Counted from the stretch's first letter, positions 1-9,337 are shown. The stretch is DNA of 64,000 bases from Paenibacillus riograndensis SBR5 (GCF_000981585.1 NZ_LN831776.1:7259216-7323215), one strand, 5' to 3'. The notes: generated by a model from the sequence alone, not told the origin. Numbers and translations: made by a program.

Positions 1-413
1 ACCGTCGTAGGCTGAATGACTTCCACGAGCAGCTTATCCGGCAGCGGGTTATTATCTTCATCAAAGCCTTCGAGCAGCTCGGCGGCATCCGGCCCCATAT
101 CCTCGCGGAATTCCTTCAGCCCCTGCTCCTTGGAGACGAACTCCACCTTGCTGACCTCCGGCATGCTGCCGATCTCATTCTCCAGCGTTTCACGCATCTT
201 CTGGTCGGTATTCAGTGCCAGATGCACGTTGATCTGCACCTGGCTGTCCGCCTTGTCGGCGATAGCGTTGACATTAAGCACAAGCAATATAAAGACACCA
301 AGCACGAATAGGGAGACGACAATGGAAGTGATGGAAGCCACCGACATCCAGCCGTTGCGGAATACGTTTTTGAAGCCTTCCCGCACATGCCGCAAGAAGG
401 TTTTAAAACTCAT
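1..413 (-). CDS. ftsX: Cell division protein FtsX, N-terminal part (cut by window edge)
   Basis: The reading frame begins at the ATG complementary to 411-413 and runs off the left edge, so only about 137 residues are visible. They show a short basic cytoplasmic start (MSFKTFLRHVREGFKNVF), a hydrophobic membrane segment at about residues 22-46 and the start of an acidic extracellular domain, the layout of FtsX. FtsX is the permease-like partner of FtsE; in Bacillus the pair controls the cell-wall hydrolase CwlO. The start overlaps the end of ftsE by 11 bp, so the two are co-transcribed and probably translationally coupled. Confidence 0.93.
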   Translation of the reverse strand, partial: MSFKTFLRHVREGFKNVFRNGWMSVASITSIVVSLFVLGVFILLVLNVNAIADKADSQVQINVHLALNTDQKMRETLENEIGSMPEVSKVEFVSKEQGLKEFREDMGPDAAELLEGFDEDNNPLPDKLLVEVIQPTT

Positions 414-1113
414 AACCATATTCCCCTCTCACTTGGTCTCTGACGATATTTCCGTTCTCGATAGCCAGGACCCGCTTGCGCATTTTGTTGACGATATCCC
501 TGTTGTGAGTCGCCATTACAATGGTTGTCCCGCGAAAATTAATTTCGTCCAGCAGCTGCATGATTCCCCACGAGGTTTCAGGGTCCAGGTTGCCGGTAGG
601 CTCGTCCGCAATGATGACAGAAGGGTTATTGACAATTGCCCGGGCGATTGCAATCCGCTGCTGCTCCCCGCCGGACAGCTGAGAGGGCTCACGGTTTGCC
701 TTGCTGCGCAGGCCCACTAATTCGAGCACTTCAGGAACACGTTTCTTGATCACTTTCTTCGGAGCCTCAATGACCTCCATCGCAAACGCGACATTCTCAT
801 AGGCCGTGAGCTTCGGCAGCAGGCGGAAATCCTGGAAGATCACCCCGATATTGCGGCGGACATAGGGAATCTTGCGCGGCTTCAGCTTGCCTATATTGAA
901 CCCGCCTACCGAAATTTGTCCTTTGGTTGGCATTTCTTCTCTATAAATTAATTTCATGAACGTTGATTTACCGGCGCCGGACGGTCCGACGACATAGACG
1001 AATTCATTGCGGTCAATCTTGACGGATACGCCCTGGAGCGCATGGGTTCCATTCGGATAGGTCTTCCACACATCCTGCATTTCAATCACTTCATCACTTC
1101 CCGATTCTGACAT
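403..1113 (-). CDS. ftsE: Cell division ATP-binding protein FtsE
   Basis: ABC-transporter ATPase of about 236 residues. It has Walker A GPSGAGKST, the ABC signature LSGGEQQR and Walker B VIIADEPTGNLDPET followed by a switch histidine (MATHNRD). The opening VIEMQDVWKTYPNG is typical of FtsE rather than a nutrient transporter. It works with FtsX at the membrane, where ATP hydrolysis gates peptidoglycan hydrolases. The start is uncertain: ATG at 1113 is used here, a TTG lies 12 bp upstream (1125), and a GTG just before IEMQDV is also possible; none has a strong Shine-Dalgarno sequence. It overlaps ftsX. Confidence 0.95.
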   Translation of the reverse strand: MSESGSDEVIEMQDVWKTYPNGTHALQGVSVKIDRNEFVYVVGPSGAGKSTFMKLIYREEMPTKGQISVGGFNIGKLKPRKIPYVRRNIGVIFQDFRLLPKLTAYENVAFAMEVIEAPKKVIKKRVPEVLELVGLRSKANREPSQLSGGEQQRIAIARAIVNNPSVIIADEPTGNLDPETSWGIMQLLDEINFRGTTIVMATHNRDIVNKMRKRVLAIENGNIVRDQVRGEYGYEF

Positions 1114-1420
1114 ATTCCGCAGCAAACCGCGGAAGTTTCCATAAACTGCATGAATACCGCAGGCGTATCTATTGTAACAAATCCGTAACTGCTTGAGTAC
1201 CCGAAAGTTTTACCGATATCGCACATATACATAAAAAGCATCTTAAAAACCGGACAAAAACCTCGGTACCGCCACTAGATCTGCATTCTGCAAATTCAGA
1301 AACAACCGGGCTGCTACCGGTTCTATCTATTTATATCGGCTGCAAAAGCCATTCAATAAGTCTAGTATTCCTGGCCTGCGCCCCATCCGCGCAAATCCGC
1401 CCAACTGAAGGAGATCTTTC
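1114..1420. other. Intergenic region between ftsE and the VanW gene
   Basis: Divergent promoter region with no convincing gene. On the minus strand an extended -10 element (TGTTACAAT; TACAAT complementary to 1171-1176) lies about 60 bp upstream of ftsE and is a candidate ftsE promoter, although no good -35 is visible. A short inverted repeat (AACCGG/ACCGGTT) near 1303-1322 has no T-run and is not called as a terminator. Confidence 0.4.
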
Positions 1421-2845
1421 ATGAAAAAAATCCATGCCGCCCTCATTGCCCTGATCGGCCTGATTCTGGCCGGCTCCCTTGTAGCCGGAGGACTTCATTT
1501 ATATGGCAGCCAGCAGACACTCCCCCCAAAAACCCTTGTTGCCGGCTGGGACGTCGGGGGTATGGAAATAGCTGACGTTCGTGCGGGACTAGCCACCAGA
1601 TTGCAGGCGCTGGGGGCGGTTCCTTTGGTGCTGAAAGCAGAGCCTAACACCCGGCTCACGGTTACGCTGCGGCAGGCAGGCATGACGTATGAGGCAGAGA
1701 AATTTCTGCAGGGACTGAATACGCTCACCGAAGGCGGACTGCTGGAACGGGTGCGCGCGCGCTGGAGTTTTCCCCGCAGCTGGGAGCTCGGGGTACATCT
1801 GGATCTGGCACAGCTGCAGAAAAGTCTGAGTCCAGACTGGGAAAAGGAAACCTTTGGCGTCCCCGTTGACGCTGTACGGCGCATCACCGCAGATGACCGT
1901 GTGGTATACACGCCTGAGAAGACCACCTATGAGGTAGACTGGCGTGCATTGGAGCTTATCCTGCAGGCAGCAGTCCCCCTGTCACTCCACAATGCCGACA
2001 GCCTTAAGGGCAAACAGATCATGCTTGAAGTTCCGCTCAGCATCCGGCAGCCGGAGGTCACGCTGAAAATCCTGAAAGAGCAGGGCATCGAGCGGAAAAT
2101 TTCGCAGTTCAGCACCTCCCTCGGAGCAAGCGGCCCCGGACGCACTTTTAATATCCAGGCTGCCGCCGAAGCTGTCAACGGCACCCTTCTGCCTCCGGGC
2201 GCAGTCTTCGATTACGGCAAGGCCATCCAGAAAGCCCAGGCTGACACCGGCTTCCGGGAAGCACCGGTGATCGTCAACGGCAGGCTGCAGCCCGGGGTGG
2301 GCGGAGGGATCTGCCAGGTATCCAGCACGCTGTATAACGCCGCCCTGCGTTCAGGGCTCGAAATCGTGGAGCGGCGCAACCATTCCCTGCCGGTTAACTA
2401 TCTGCCCAAAGGACAGGATGCTACCTTTTCTGAAGGCAACATCAACTTCCGCTTCCGCAACAACACCGGCAAATCTCTGATTATCCATGCCGCCGTCCAA
2501 GGCCGCACCTTAACCGTGAAGCTGTTCGGCACGTTCCCGAAGAACGTCACCTTCCTGGTCCAGTCCCGGACGGTGGAGCTGCTTGCACCCGCCGACAAAT
2601 ATGTAAGCGATCCTTCACTCCCGCGCGGAGGCACACGGGTGATCCAGAACGGAAGAACCGGCTATATCGTTGAAACCTACATCACCCGGCTCGTTGACGG
2701 CAAAGCCGTGGAGAAGAAGCTGCTCTCCCGGGACACCTATTACGCACAAAAACGCATCATCGCCATCAACCGGGGCGGCATGGGCAAGTCCATCCAGCCT
2801 GATTCCCGCAGGCAGCCTCTGGTGGAGGATGGGGTGCGGGGGTGA
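1421..2845 (+). CDS. VanW family protein, membrane-anchored
   Basis: A 474-residue protein starting at an ATG 7 bp after GAAGGAGA. Residues 1-30 form an uncleaved signal or membrane anchor. The middle (about 40-230) resembles the peptidoglycan-binding-like region that usually precedes VanW. Residues about 230-370 are the VanW domain, with GRTFNI, PPGAVFDYG, GVGGGICQVSSTLYNAAL and RNHSLPV. The tail (about 375-450) looks like a G5-type domain. VanW was named from vancomycin-resistance clusters but its reaction is unknown; proteins of this build are thought to act at the cell wall. Nothing nearby suggests glycopeptide resistance. It stands alone and is followed by a strong terminator. Confidence 0.9.
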   Translation: MKKIHAALIALIGLILAGSLVAGGLHLYGSQQTLPPKTLVAGWDVGGMEIADVRAGLATRLQALGAVPLVLKAEPNTRLTVTLRQAGMTYEAEKFLQGLNTLTEGGLLERVRARWSFPRSWELGVHLDLAQLQKSLSPDWEKETFGVPVDAVRRITADDRVVYTPEKTTYEVDWRALELILQAAVPLSLHNADSLKGKQIMLEVPLSIRQPEVTLKILKEQGIERKISQFSTSLGASGPGRTFNIQAAAEAVNGTLLPPGAVFDYGKAIQKAQADTGFREAPVIVNGRLQPGVGGGICQVSSTLYNAALRSGLEIVERRNHSLPVNYLPKGQDATFSEGNINFRFRNNTGKSLIIHAAVQGRTLTVKLFGTFPKNVTFLVQSRTVELLAPADKYVSDPSLPRGGTRVIQNGRTGYIVETYITRLVDGKAVEKKLLSRDTYYAQKRIIAINRGGMGKSIQPDSRRQPLVEDGVRG

Positions 2846-2901
2846 TTGCAGCCAATACGCCTGGCGGCTTCCAGTCAGTATGCTCTACCCTGCATCTCAT
2901 C

Positions 2902-2941
2902 AAAAAGGCGGTCAGGACAATCATAGTCCTGCCGCCTTTTT
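2902..2941 (+). terminator. Rho-independent terminator after the VanW gene
   Basis: The arms AAAAAGGCGG-T-CAGGAC and GTCCTGCCGCCTTTTT pair around a 7-nt loop, with one bulged T. The hairpin is preceded by A-residues and followed by T-residues, so it may work in both directions, but the only gene pointing into it is the VanW gene. Confidence 0.85.
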
Positions 2942-3068
2942 GCCATAAAGATTAACTGGGCAGGAGCTTCCCTCCCCTGCTTTACATTGCGCTTACCTCG
3001 GTAACATATGCTCTTTACGATGGAGTGGTATCCTTGAGGCAGAATTGGAATAGAAAGGATGAACTGCT

Positions 3069-3476
3069 ATGAGCTTAATTGCTTCCAATCCATTATCCGC
3101 CTTGCTCCGCAGCGCCCCAGCCGTCCCCGCTGCCTATACCTGCCGTGAAACCCTCCGCGTGATGTTCCAGCACCCCGAAGCCAAATGCCTCGTTGTCTGC
3201 AATCCAGACCATACGCCGGTTGGTCTCTTGATGTGTGAACGCTTTTTCCTCAAGGTTACCGGACGTTCGGGTATGGAGCTGTTCTACCGGGAATCCGTAA
3301 CCAGGCTCATGAACCGCAAACCGCTGGCTGTTGACATCTCTACCCCGCCGGAACACGTTCTGATATCAGCCTTGGAACGCCCTGAAGCGATGAGGAACGA
3401 CTGCATTATCGTTACGGAGGAAGGAGCTTTTGCCGGTGTGGTGTATGTTTCTGACCTGACACAGGAGCAGCATTAA
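3069..3476 (+). CDS. CBS-domain protein
   Basis: A 135-residue soluble protein with GAAAGGATG ahead of the ATG. The sequence fits a pair of CBS motifs: an N-terminal half with KCLVVCNPDHTPVGLLMCERF and a C-terminal half with NDCIIVTEEGAFAGVVYV; both contain the typical 'v.d..g...G.v....' pattern. CBS pairs bind adenosine nucleotides and usually regulate a partner domain, but here there is no fused enzyme. The gene lies alone between the VanW gene and a convergent secreted-protein gene, so context says little about its role. The family assignment is by pattern only. Confidence 0.7.
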   Translation: MSLIASNPLSALLRSAPAVPAAYTCRETLRVMFQHPEAKCLVVCNPDHTPVGLLMCERFFLKVTGRSGMELFYRESVTRLMNRKPLAVDISTPPEHVLISALERPEAMRNDCIIVTEEGAFAGVVYVSDLTQEQH

Positions 3477-3616
3477 CTCCCCTCCCAAGTGCATACCCAG
3501 TGAAGCTCTGTACATCCCCTTTGCCTTCCTCACCGGCTCCCCTTTGCCATCCACTCAGTCTGCCCGGACCCGGCTGCTGCTTTTCCGCTTCTCCATCCCT
3601 CCTGCCAGCCCCGCTA

Positions 3617-4210
3617 TTAAAACAGCGTATCCGGAGACATGTCAATTCTCCAATATCCGCTCACTTTCTTCAGCTTCACCACTACGCTTTGGTTCATCCC
3701 TTGATCCGGCACACTTAACTCAAAAACAGCAGCGGTCGCAGTCTTCGAAACCATACGTGCTGTCGCCTTATCATACTGCATTGAGTTGCCTATATCGGTG
3801 TTCACTTGTGCCATTCTTCCGTTCTGCTCCAAAAACTGTGTCTGCACATAAAACGCAGCGGCATTGTGCGTGTAGGCGCGTTTGACGTAATTCATCAGCT
3901 GCTGCTTGCTCCCAATATCACTGGAGAGATAACGGTACTCCGTCCCTTTATATTGAAACGTTTCCGGTTGGAACGTCACGCCCCCGCGACTGGTATATGT
4001 ATACAGCTTTTTGGCGTGAACCAGGAGCGGGATCACACTTTTCACCGTCAGATTGTTAATCGTTGCCGGACCTTCCTTGCCCGGTGCGGATACCGCTACC
4101 GCCTTTACACCTTCAACTCCAAAAGCTGGCGTAGCCGCGAACGCTCCGCTCCCCGCCGATACCAGACCCAGTGAAAGAGCGATTGAGCTGAGCAGCACTT
4201 TTTTGTTCAT
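3617..4210 (-). CDS. Secreted IseA-like protein (probable DL-endopeptidase inhibitor)
   Basis: A 197-residue protein with a clear signal peptide (MNKKVLLSSIALSLGLVSAGSG, cleavage near AFA-AT) and a good AAGGAGGA ribosome binding site. The mature part carries KGTEYRYLSSDIGSKQQLMNYV, an acidic/aromatic middle and a C-terminal VVVKLKKVSGYWRIDM. These resemble IseA (YoeB) of B. subtilis, a secreted protein that binds and inhibits cell-separating DL-endopeptidases. Family membership is inferred from remembered pattern. In Bacillus iseA is WalR-repressed, but no clear WalR box was seen here. It could instead be another small NTF2-like secreted protein. Confidence 0.6.
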   Translation of the reverse strand: MNKKVLLSSIALSLGLVSAGSGAFAATPAFGVEGVKAVAVSAPGKEGPATINNLTVKSVIPLLVHAKKLYTYTSRGGVTFQPETFQYKGTEYRYLSSDIGSKQQLMNYVKRAYTHNAAAFYVQTQFLEQNGRMAQVNTDIGNSMQYDKATARMVSKTATAAVFELSVPDQGMNQSVVVKLKKVSGYWRIDMSPDTLF

Positions 4211-4415
4211 TATCAGTTCCTCCTTATAGTTGTGCGATAAGTACTCTATACCTTACTGCAGCTTTTAAGCTAAAATACCCAATTCCCTATAGGGTCAAAA
4301 CAAGATTACGGCAGAAAAAAATAATAAAGCTCCGCCTCCCCACACATCGCGAAAAAAATATGACGGACATTCTGTTTTCTTTCAGCTTGCCTGCGGTTCT
4401 TTTTTATTGACAAAT

Positions 4416-4458
4416 TGTAATCATGTAGTTACATTTATAATGTAAACAAACGATTACA
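4416..4458 (+). promoter_or_regulatory. Tandem operators TGTAA-N8-TTACA flanking a -10 element
   Basis: Two exact inverted repeats of the form TGTAA-N8-TTACA lie at 4416-4433 and 4441-4458, their starts 25 bp apart. A TATAAT (4436-4441) sits between them, and TTGACA is present at 4407-4412, although its 23-bp spacing is long. The XRE gene starts 22 bp downstream. The arrangement is what an autorepressor would need; binding is inferred. Confidence 0.65.
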
Positions 4459-4479
4459 TTGAGTAAGGAGTTCGTTACG

Positions 4480-4683
4480 TTGATAAAAAACAGAATTAAA
4501 GTATTAAGGGCCGAACGTGATTGGACACAAGCAGATTTAGCTGAAAAAGTCGGCATTTCCAGACAAGCAGTTATTTCGATTGAAAAGTACAAATATACCC
4601 CATCTTTGGAATTGGCTTTTAATATTGCAAAGGCTTTTGGAGTTTCAATTAATGATGTATTTGAACAGGAGGAAGAAAAATGA
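4480..4683 (+). CDS. Small XRE-family transcriptional regulator
   Basis: A helix-turn-helix protein of 67 residues (IKNRIKVLRAERDWTQADLAEKVGISRQAV...). TTG at 4480 is preferred as start because AAGGAG (4465-4470) lies 9 bp upstream; the in-frame TTG at 4459 lies upstream of that site. Residues about 5-60 form the five-helix Cro/CI fold and no other domain is present. The stop overlaps the next gene in an ATGA arrangement, so the two are translationally coupled. Two palindromes just upstream suggest autoregulation. Such small XRE regulators often control a co-encoded membrane protein. Confidence 0.88.
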   Translation: MIKNRIKVLRAERDWTQADLAEKVGISRQAVISIEKYKYTPSLELAFNIAKAFGVSINDVFEQEEEK

Positions 4684-4997
4684 TGGATCAGGCATTTATG
4701 TTAATTATATTAATTATTGTGGGGGCTGCTACATTATATTTATATGTCTACAAAGCAAAAAAACAAGTAGAATATAAAAATGATGAGCGTTGGCAAAGCA
4801 TCCAAAATAAAACACATCAGATATCTTCACGATACAATGACTTTTTAATGCTTCTGCTTGCAACCGTGATGATTATTTCATTGTTTGTTGACATTACGCT
4901 TAGCTTAGATCGCGCTCTATTGTTTGCTTTTCTTGCAATATCCTTTCGTAATGTAGTGGATTTAGTTACACTAAAATTCTTTGATACCAGACTGTAG
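4680..4997 (+). CDS. Small membrane protein coupled to the XRE regulator
   Basis: A 105-residue protein whose ATG overlaps the stop of the XRE gene. Hydrophobic segments at about residues 4-22, 54-71 and 75-92 predict two or three membrane spans, with a charged loop (KKQVEYKNDERWQSIQNKTHQ) between the first two. I do not recognise the family beyond this architecture. Pairs of an XRE repressor and a small membrane protein are common in Firmicutes genomes. A stress-sensing or toxin-like role is possible but not shown. Confidence 0.75.
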   Translation: MMDQAFMLIILIIVGAATLYLYVYKAKKQVEYKNDERWQSIQNKTHQISSRYNDFLMLLLATVMIISLFVDITLSLDRALLFAFLAISFRNVVDLVTLKFFDTRL

Positions 4998-5089
4998 AAT
5001 CCTTTCGAGTAATAATTCGAGAGACTTCTACAATATATATCTATTTTGTGCTGTGCTATTATTGGGCTGAATAGAAAGGAGAGAATAAA

Positions 5090-5875
5090 ATGGCTTTGAT
5101 CGAATGCAAATTTTATTCGGATGTACTGGGACTGAGCACCTCCATGACGGTGATTCTGCCGCAGCAGACCACCACCCAGATTGGCATGAGCAATGTTACT
5201 AAAGGAGAGCTGCACCCGACACTCTATTTGCTGCATGGCCTGTCAGATGACGACTCGATCTGGCTCCGACGTACTTCTATTGAGCGCTATGTCGCGCAAA
5301 TGGGGATTGCGGTGGTGATGCCGCAGGTGCACCGGAGCTTTTATACGGACATGGCCGAGGGAGGCCGGTATTGGACCTTTATCAGTGAAGAGCTGCCCGC
5401 GCTCGCCCGTTCATTCTTCCCCCTGTCCCCCAAACGCGAGGATACCTTTGTCGCCGGGCTTTCGATGGGCGGCTATGGGGCGGTCAAGCTGGGCCTGCGC
5501 AAGCCTGACACTTTTGCGGCGGCGGCAAGTCTGTCGGGAGCGCTGGATATGGCGCATCATTTCATGAACCCCGAGGACCCTGCCAGGAAGTCCCCAGAGT
5601 ACGAGCGGGTTTTTGGTAAACAGAGCATTGAAAACACTCCTGATGATCTGCTATATCTGCTAAAAGAGGTAGACCGCTCCAAGGGGCCCAAACCGCTGCT
5701 CTACCAGTGCTGCGGAACGGAGGATTTCCTCTATGAGAACAACCAAACCTTCCGCAAGGCCTGTGCCAAGACATCGCTGTCCTTAACCTACGAGGAAGGT
5801 CCGGGCGAACATGAATGGGGTTATTGGGATACCAAAATCCGTGATGTGCTGGCCTGGCTGCCGCTAGAAAAATAA
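5090..5875 (+). CDS. Alpha/beta-hydrolase esterase (tributyrin esterase / EstA-like)
   Basis: A 261-residue cytoplasmic esterase of the esterase-D/PHB-depolymerase-like group, with AAAGGAGAG ahead of the ATG. The nucleophile elbow is GLSMGGYGA (Ser near residue 124). The acid is probably Asp in [10 protein letters not shown] and the base His in GEHEWGYWD. An oxyanion-type [13 protein letters not shown] lies near residue 45. No signal peptide is present. It probably hydrolyses short-chain acyl or acetyl esters; S-formylglutathione hydrolase activity is an alternative but no formaldehyde genes are nearby. It is monocistronic. Confidence 0.88.
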   Translation: MALIECKFYSDVLGLSTSMTVILPQQTTTQIGMSNVTKGELHPTLYLLHGLSDDDSIWLRRTSIERYVAQMGIAVVMPQVHRSFYTDMAEGGRYWTFISEELPALARSFFPLSPKREDTFVAGLSMGGYGAVKLGLRKPDTFAAAASLSGALDMAHHFMNPEDPARKSPEYERVFGKQSIENTPDDLLYLLKEVDRSKGPKPLLYQCCGTEDFLYENNQTFRKACAKTSLSLTYEEGPGEHEWGYWDTKIRDVLAWLPLEK

Positions 5876-5885
5876 GGGCAGGTTT

Positions 5886-6029
5886 AGCCTGAGGTGTACG
5901 CACCGCAAGTCTAAGGTGGACGCGCAGCTAGCTAAGATGAATGTGAAAGCACAACAAGTTAAGGTGGACGCGGAGCTAGCTAAGGTGGCGCACGACAAGC
6001 TAAGTCCTGATAGAACTTAGCTTGTCGTG
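5886..6029. repeat. Degenerate ~24-bp tandem repeat ending in a 15-bp perfect hairpin
   Basis: Two units at 5912-5936 and 5960-5984 (TAAGGTGGACGCG...CTAGCTAAG) match at 24 of 25 positions, with weaker copies before, between and after them. The last unit runs into a hairpin whose arms CACGACAAGCTAAGT (5991-6005) and ACTTAGCTTGTCGTG (6015-6029) are perfectly complementary around 9 nt. There is no T-run, so the hairpin is not a classical terminator, although it does follow the esterase gene. Confidence 0.8.
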
Positions 6030-6145
6030 GAACCTCTCATTTCCTCAAATTGCCCGCTTACGCAGAATTCAAAGGTAGGTACTTTTGGTGCCAAGCAGTT
6101 TATGTAAGAGAGTACCTGTCTTCTTGGCGCTTCTTTAGCTGCTTA

Positions 6146-6327
6146 GGTGGAAAAAGTATCATTAATTGGCTTGAGCATCAAGCAGCTCGGCTGGTTAAGT
6201 GGAAAAAGTATCCCTATTTCAGCACATTTCGCTCCGGATATGGGAATATCGCAGAATTAAGTTCCCTTATTCCACTTAATCCTCGGGAATGTTGATTTCT
6301 GAGGAATTTAAGTTTCCTTTTTCCACT
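6146..6327. repeat. Intergenic element with direct and inverted GTGGAAAAAG motifs
   Basis: GTGGAAAAAGTATC occurs at 6147-6160 and again at 6199-6212. The opposite strand carries related motifs at the far end (TTCCCTTATTCCACTT near 6261-6276 and TTTCCTTTTTCCACT at 6313-6327). The whole thus has inverted ends and an internal duplication and encodes nothing convincing. It looks like a non-autonomous intergenic repeat; its copy number elsewhere cannot be judged from this window. Confidence 0.65.
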
Positions 6328-6387
6328 CCAGGGCTTCCGACAACGGCAGTTCTGCCGTAGTTTCCGGACAGATTTTCTATATCATAA

Positions 6388-6436
6388 AAAAAACTGTCCT
6401 CCCCACATCCGGTGATGCGGTGAAAGACAGTTTTTT
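6388..6436 (-). terminator. Terminator downstream of argH (bidirectional)
   Basis: AAAAAACTGTC (6388-6398) and GACAGTTTTTT (6426-6436) form a stem; the intervening bases can extend the hairpin. On the minus strand it ends in a T-run and closes the arginine cluster. Confidence 0.75.
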
Positions 6437-6533
6437 GTTCATTTCGGCAATCTATCCAGCCGTATATCCAGCAATCTATTCAGAATCTATCCAGCAATCT
6501 GATCAGCAGTCTATTGTAGCCAATCGGCCTATT

Positions 6534-7949
6534 TTACCGGATAGTATTTACGTGCTGCGCAATCCACTCACTAGCCTCATTCAAGGCTGCCTCTGCCCGT
6601 TCAATCGCGGCCTTCACTTGCACCGTAGCCGTACCGCCATAGACGTTGCGGGCGTTCACCACAGCCTCCGGCTGCAGCACAGCGTAGATCTGCTCGTCAA
6701 ACAGCGGGGAGAACTGCTTGAACTCCTCCAGCGTCAGATCCAGCAGGAATTTGCCCTCGTTAATGCAGTACAGCACCGTCTTGCCGATGACCTCATGCGC
6801 CTGGCGGAAAGGCAGACCTTTGCCTACCAGGAAGTCAGCGATATCAGTCGCGTTGGAGAAGTCAGTATTGACGGCTTCCCGCATCCGGCCTTTGTTCACC
6901 TTCATCGTGGAGATCATTGGCGCGAACAGCTGCAGCGCTCCTGTCAGAGTGGCTACGGTGTCGAACATGCCTTCCTTGTCTTCCTGCATGTCTTTGTTGT
7001 ATGCCAGCGGCAGGGACTTGAGCACCGTCAGCAGGCCGATCAGGTTGCCGTAGACACGGCCCGTTTTGCCCCGCACCAGCTCCGGCACATCCGGGTTCTT
7101 CTTCTGCGGCATAATGCTGCTGCCTGTGCAGAAGGCATCGTCCAGCTCCACGAAGCTGAACTCCGTGCTGCTCCACAGCACCAGTTCTTCACTCAGCCGG
7201 GAGAGGTGGGTCATCACCAGTGCCGCGTTGGCCAGAAATTCGACGATGAAATCCCGGTCGCTGACTGCATCCAGACTGTTCTCATAGACACCGTCGAACC
7301 CGAGCTGTTCCGCTACGAAATGACGGTCAATCGGGAAGGTGGTCCCCGCAAGCGCGCCTGCTCCCAGCGGCAGCACATTGATCCGCTTGTAGCTGTCCGT
7401 CAGACGCTCCGCATCGCGGCGGAACATGGACACGTAAGCCAGCAGGTGATGAGCGAACAGGATCGGCTGGGCACGCTGCAGATGCGTGTAGCCCGGCACG
7501 ATCGTATCCACGTTGTCTTTGGCTTGACCGATCAGCGCTTCCTGCAGCTCATGCAGCAGAGCTACCAGTTCGACCACCCGATTGCGCAAGTACAGGTGCA
7601 TGTCCGTAGCCACCTGGTCGTTGCGGCTGCGTCCGGTGTGCAGCTTGCCGCCGACCGGGCCGATCTCCTCGATCAGATTCTTTTCGATATTCATATGGAT
7701 ATCTTCATCTGCCACGGAAAAAACAATCTCCCCCGCACGGACCTTGCCGAGTACCTTGTTCAGTCCATTCTTGATCGTCTCTACATCTTCCTGCGGCAGG
7801 ATGCCGCATTTGCCCAGCATAGTGACATGAGCCAGACTGCCCTGCACATCCTCTTCAGCAAGTACCTTATCGAACCCGATGGAGGCCGTATATTCCTCCA
7901 CCAGTTTGTTCGTTCCTTTGGTAAAACGTCCGCCCCACAGCTTGCTCAC
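6534..7949 (-). CDS. argH: Argininosuccinate lyase
   Basis: A 471-residue member of the fumarase/aspartase superfamily that cleaves argininosuccinate to arginine and fumarate, the last step of arginine synthesis. The family signature [12 protein letters not shown] is present near residue 280 with its mobile catalytic serine. The N-terminal [26 protein letters not shown] and [11 protein letters not shown] are the other conserved regions. Length is as expected. It lies 80 bp downstream of argG on the same strand and is followed by a terminator, so it ends the argGH unit. Confidence 0.97.
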   Translation of the reverse strand: MSKLWGGRFTKGTNKLVEEYTASIGFDKVLAEEDVQGSLAHVTMLGKCGILPQEDVETIKNGLNKVLGKVRAGEIVFSVADEDIHMNIEKNLIEEIGPVGGKLHTGRSRNDQVATDMHLYLRNRVVELVALLHELQEALIGQAKDNVDTIVPGYTHLQRAQPILFAHHLLAYVSMFRRDAERLTDSYKRINVLPLGAGALAGTTFPIDRHFVAEQLGFDGVYENSLDAVSDRDFIVEFLANAALVMTHLSRLSEELVLWSSTEFSFVELDDAFCTGSSIMPQKKNPDVPELVRGKTGRVYGNLIGLLTVLKSLPLAYNKDMQEDKEGMFDTVATLTGALQLFAPMISTMKVNKGRMREAVNTDFSNATDIADFLVGKGLPFRQAHEVIGKTVLYCINEGKFLLDLTLEEFKQFSPLFDEQIYAVLQPEAVVNARNVYGGTATVQVKAAIERAEAALNEASEWIAQHVNTIR

Positions 7950-8029
7950 CTGTTGTATCCTCCTTTATTGACGCTAGAAGGGCCGCCCCTGTCCTGACGG
8001 GAGGAACGGCCTTCAGCGGTCTGGTTATG

Positions 8030-9265
8030 TTATTTGTTCGATTCTGCTACGCCCGCCGAAACCTTCAGACGCAGGGCATTCAGGCGGATAAAGCCTGTTG
8101 CATCCCCTTGATCATAGGCCTGGGTCGGGTCTGCTTCCATAGTAGCAATCTCCGGATTGTACAGGCTGACCGGTGACTTTACGCCGGCTCCGATAATGTT
8201 GCCTTTGTACAGCTTGACGCGCACGGTGCCGGTAACATTCTTCTGGCTTTCCTTCACCAGCGCCTGCAGCGCAAGGCGTTCAGGCGCGAACCAGAAGCCG
8301 TTGTACACGAGTGTGCTGTAGCGGGTAATCAGGCTGTCGCGCAGGTTCATCACTTCGCGGTCCATCGTGATGGACTCCATTTTGCGGTGGGCGGTGAACA
8401 GGATGGTTCCGCCTGGCGTTTCGTACACGCCGCGGCTCTTCATGCCGACAAAACGGTTCTCCACCATATCCACGCGTCCAATGCCGTGCTTGCCGCCCAG
8501 CTCATTCAACTTCTCCATGACCTGCAGTGGAGATAGCGGCTCGCCATTCAGTGCGACACAATCTCCCTTGAGGAATTCCAGCTCCAGGTATTCCGGCTGA
8601 TCCGGGGCATCCTCCGGCGCGTTGCTGAGGAGGAACATTCCCTTGTTCTCCGGTGCGCTTGGATCGAACCACGGATCTTCCAGCACGCCGCTCTCGTAGC
8701 TAATGTGCAGCAGGTTGCGGTCCATGGAATACGGCTTGGCCGCCGAGGCCTGAACCGGAATGCCGTTCGCTTCCGCATAGGCGATCATTTCCGCCCGGCC
8801 GGGGAACTGGCTGCGGAACTCTTCGAGCCGCCAAGGCGCAATCACCTTGATGCTTGGCGACAAGGCCGCCGCATTCAGTTCGAAGCGCACCTGGTCATTT
8901 CCTTTGCCGGTTGCGCCGTGGGCAATCGCCGTTGCGCCTTCCGCGATGGCGATGTCCACCATACGCTTTGCAATCAGCGGACGGGCGATGCTTGTGCCGA
9001 GCAGGTATTGGCCTTCATACAAAGCGCCCGATTGGAACATCGGGTAGATGAAGTCGCTCGCGAATTCGTCACGGAGATCATCGATGTAGACCTTCGACGC
9101 GCCGGTTGCGAGGGCTTTTTCCTCAAGGCCGTTCAGCTCTTCCTTTTGGCCGATATCGGCTGTAAAAGCAATAATCTCCGCATCATAGGTTTCTTTCAGC
9201 CATTTCAGGATGACCGAGGTATCCAGCCCGCCGGAGTAGGCGAGTACGATTTTTTCTTTTGGCAT
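8030..9265 (-). CDS. argG: Argininosuccinate synthase
   Basis: A 411-residue enzyme that joins citrulline and aspartate using ATP. The start is the ATG at 9265 ([18 protein letters not shown]), preceded by GAAAGGAAG; the frame stays open far upstream but that part is a translated repeat element. The P-loop of N-type ATP pyrophosphatases, AYSGGLDTS, is at residues 9-17. [10 protein letters not shown] and EFRSQFPGR are further conserved motifs. A 365-bp gap holding a folded repeat separates it from argF, so argGH may have its own promoter. Confidence 0.97.
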   Translation of the reverse strand: MPKEKIVLAYSGGLDTSVILKWLKETYDAEIIAFTADIGQKEELNGLEEKALATGASKVYIDDLRDEFASDFIYPMFQSGALYEGQYLLGTSIARPLIAKRMVDIAIAEGATAIAHGATGKGNDQVRFELNAAALSPSIKVIAPWRLEEFRSQFPGRAEMIAYAEANGIPVQASAAKPYSMDRNLLHISYESGVLEDPWFDPSAPENKGMFLLSNAPEDAPDQPEYLELEFLKGDCVALNGEPLSPLQVMEKLNELGGKHGIGRVDMVENRFVGMKSRGVYETPGGTILFTAHRKMESITMDREVMNLRDSLITRYSTLVYNGFWFAPERLALQALVKESQKNVTGTVRVKLYKGNIIGAGVKSPVSLYNPEIATMEADPTQAYDQGDATGFIRLNALRLKVSAGVAESNK

Positions 9266-9337
9266 GGGGGTGCGACTTCCTTTCGTGTGGGGATATAGGA
9301 TGAACCCAGACAGGCGTGCAGATTCCGGTGCCCGGAC

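Noticed and set aside
1303..1322. Inverted repeat between ftsE and the VanW gene as a terminator
   Set aside because: Short stem, no T-run on either strand and no gene ending there.
4407..4441. TTGACA (4407) with TATAAT (4436) as a standard sigma-A promoter for the XRE gene
   Set aside because: The 23-bp spacer is too long; the -10 may be real but its -35 partner is uncertain.
6420..7997. Long plus-strand reading frame (525 codons) opposite argH
   Set aside because: It is the antisense frame of a clear argininosuccinate lyase, is rich in His/Gln/Arg as such shadows are, and has no ribosome binding site of its own.
8705..9298. 197-codon plus-strand frame opposite argG
   Set aside because: Antisense shadow of argininosuccinate synthase.
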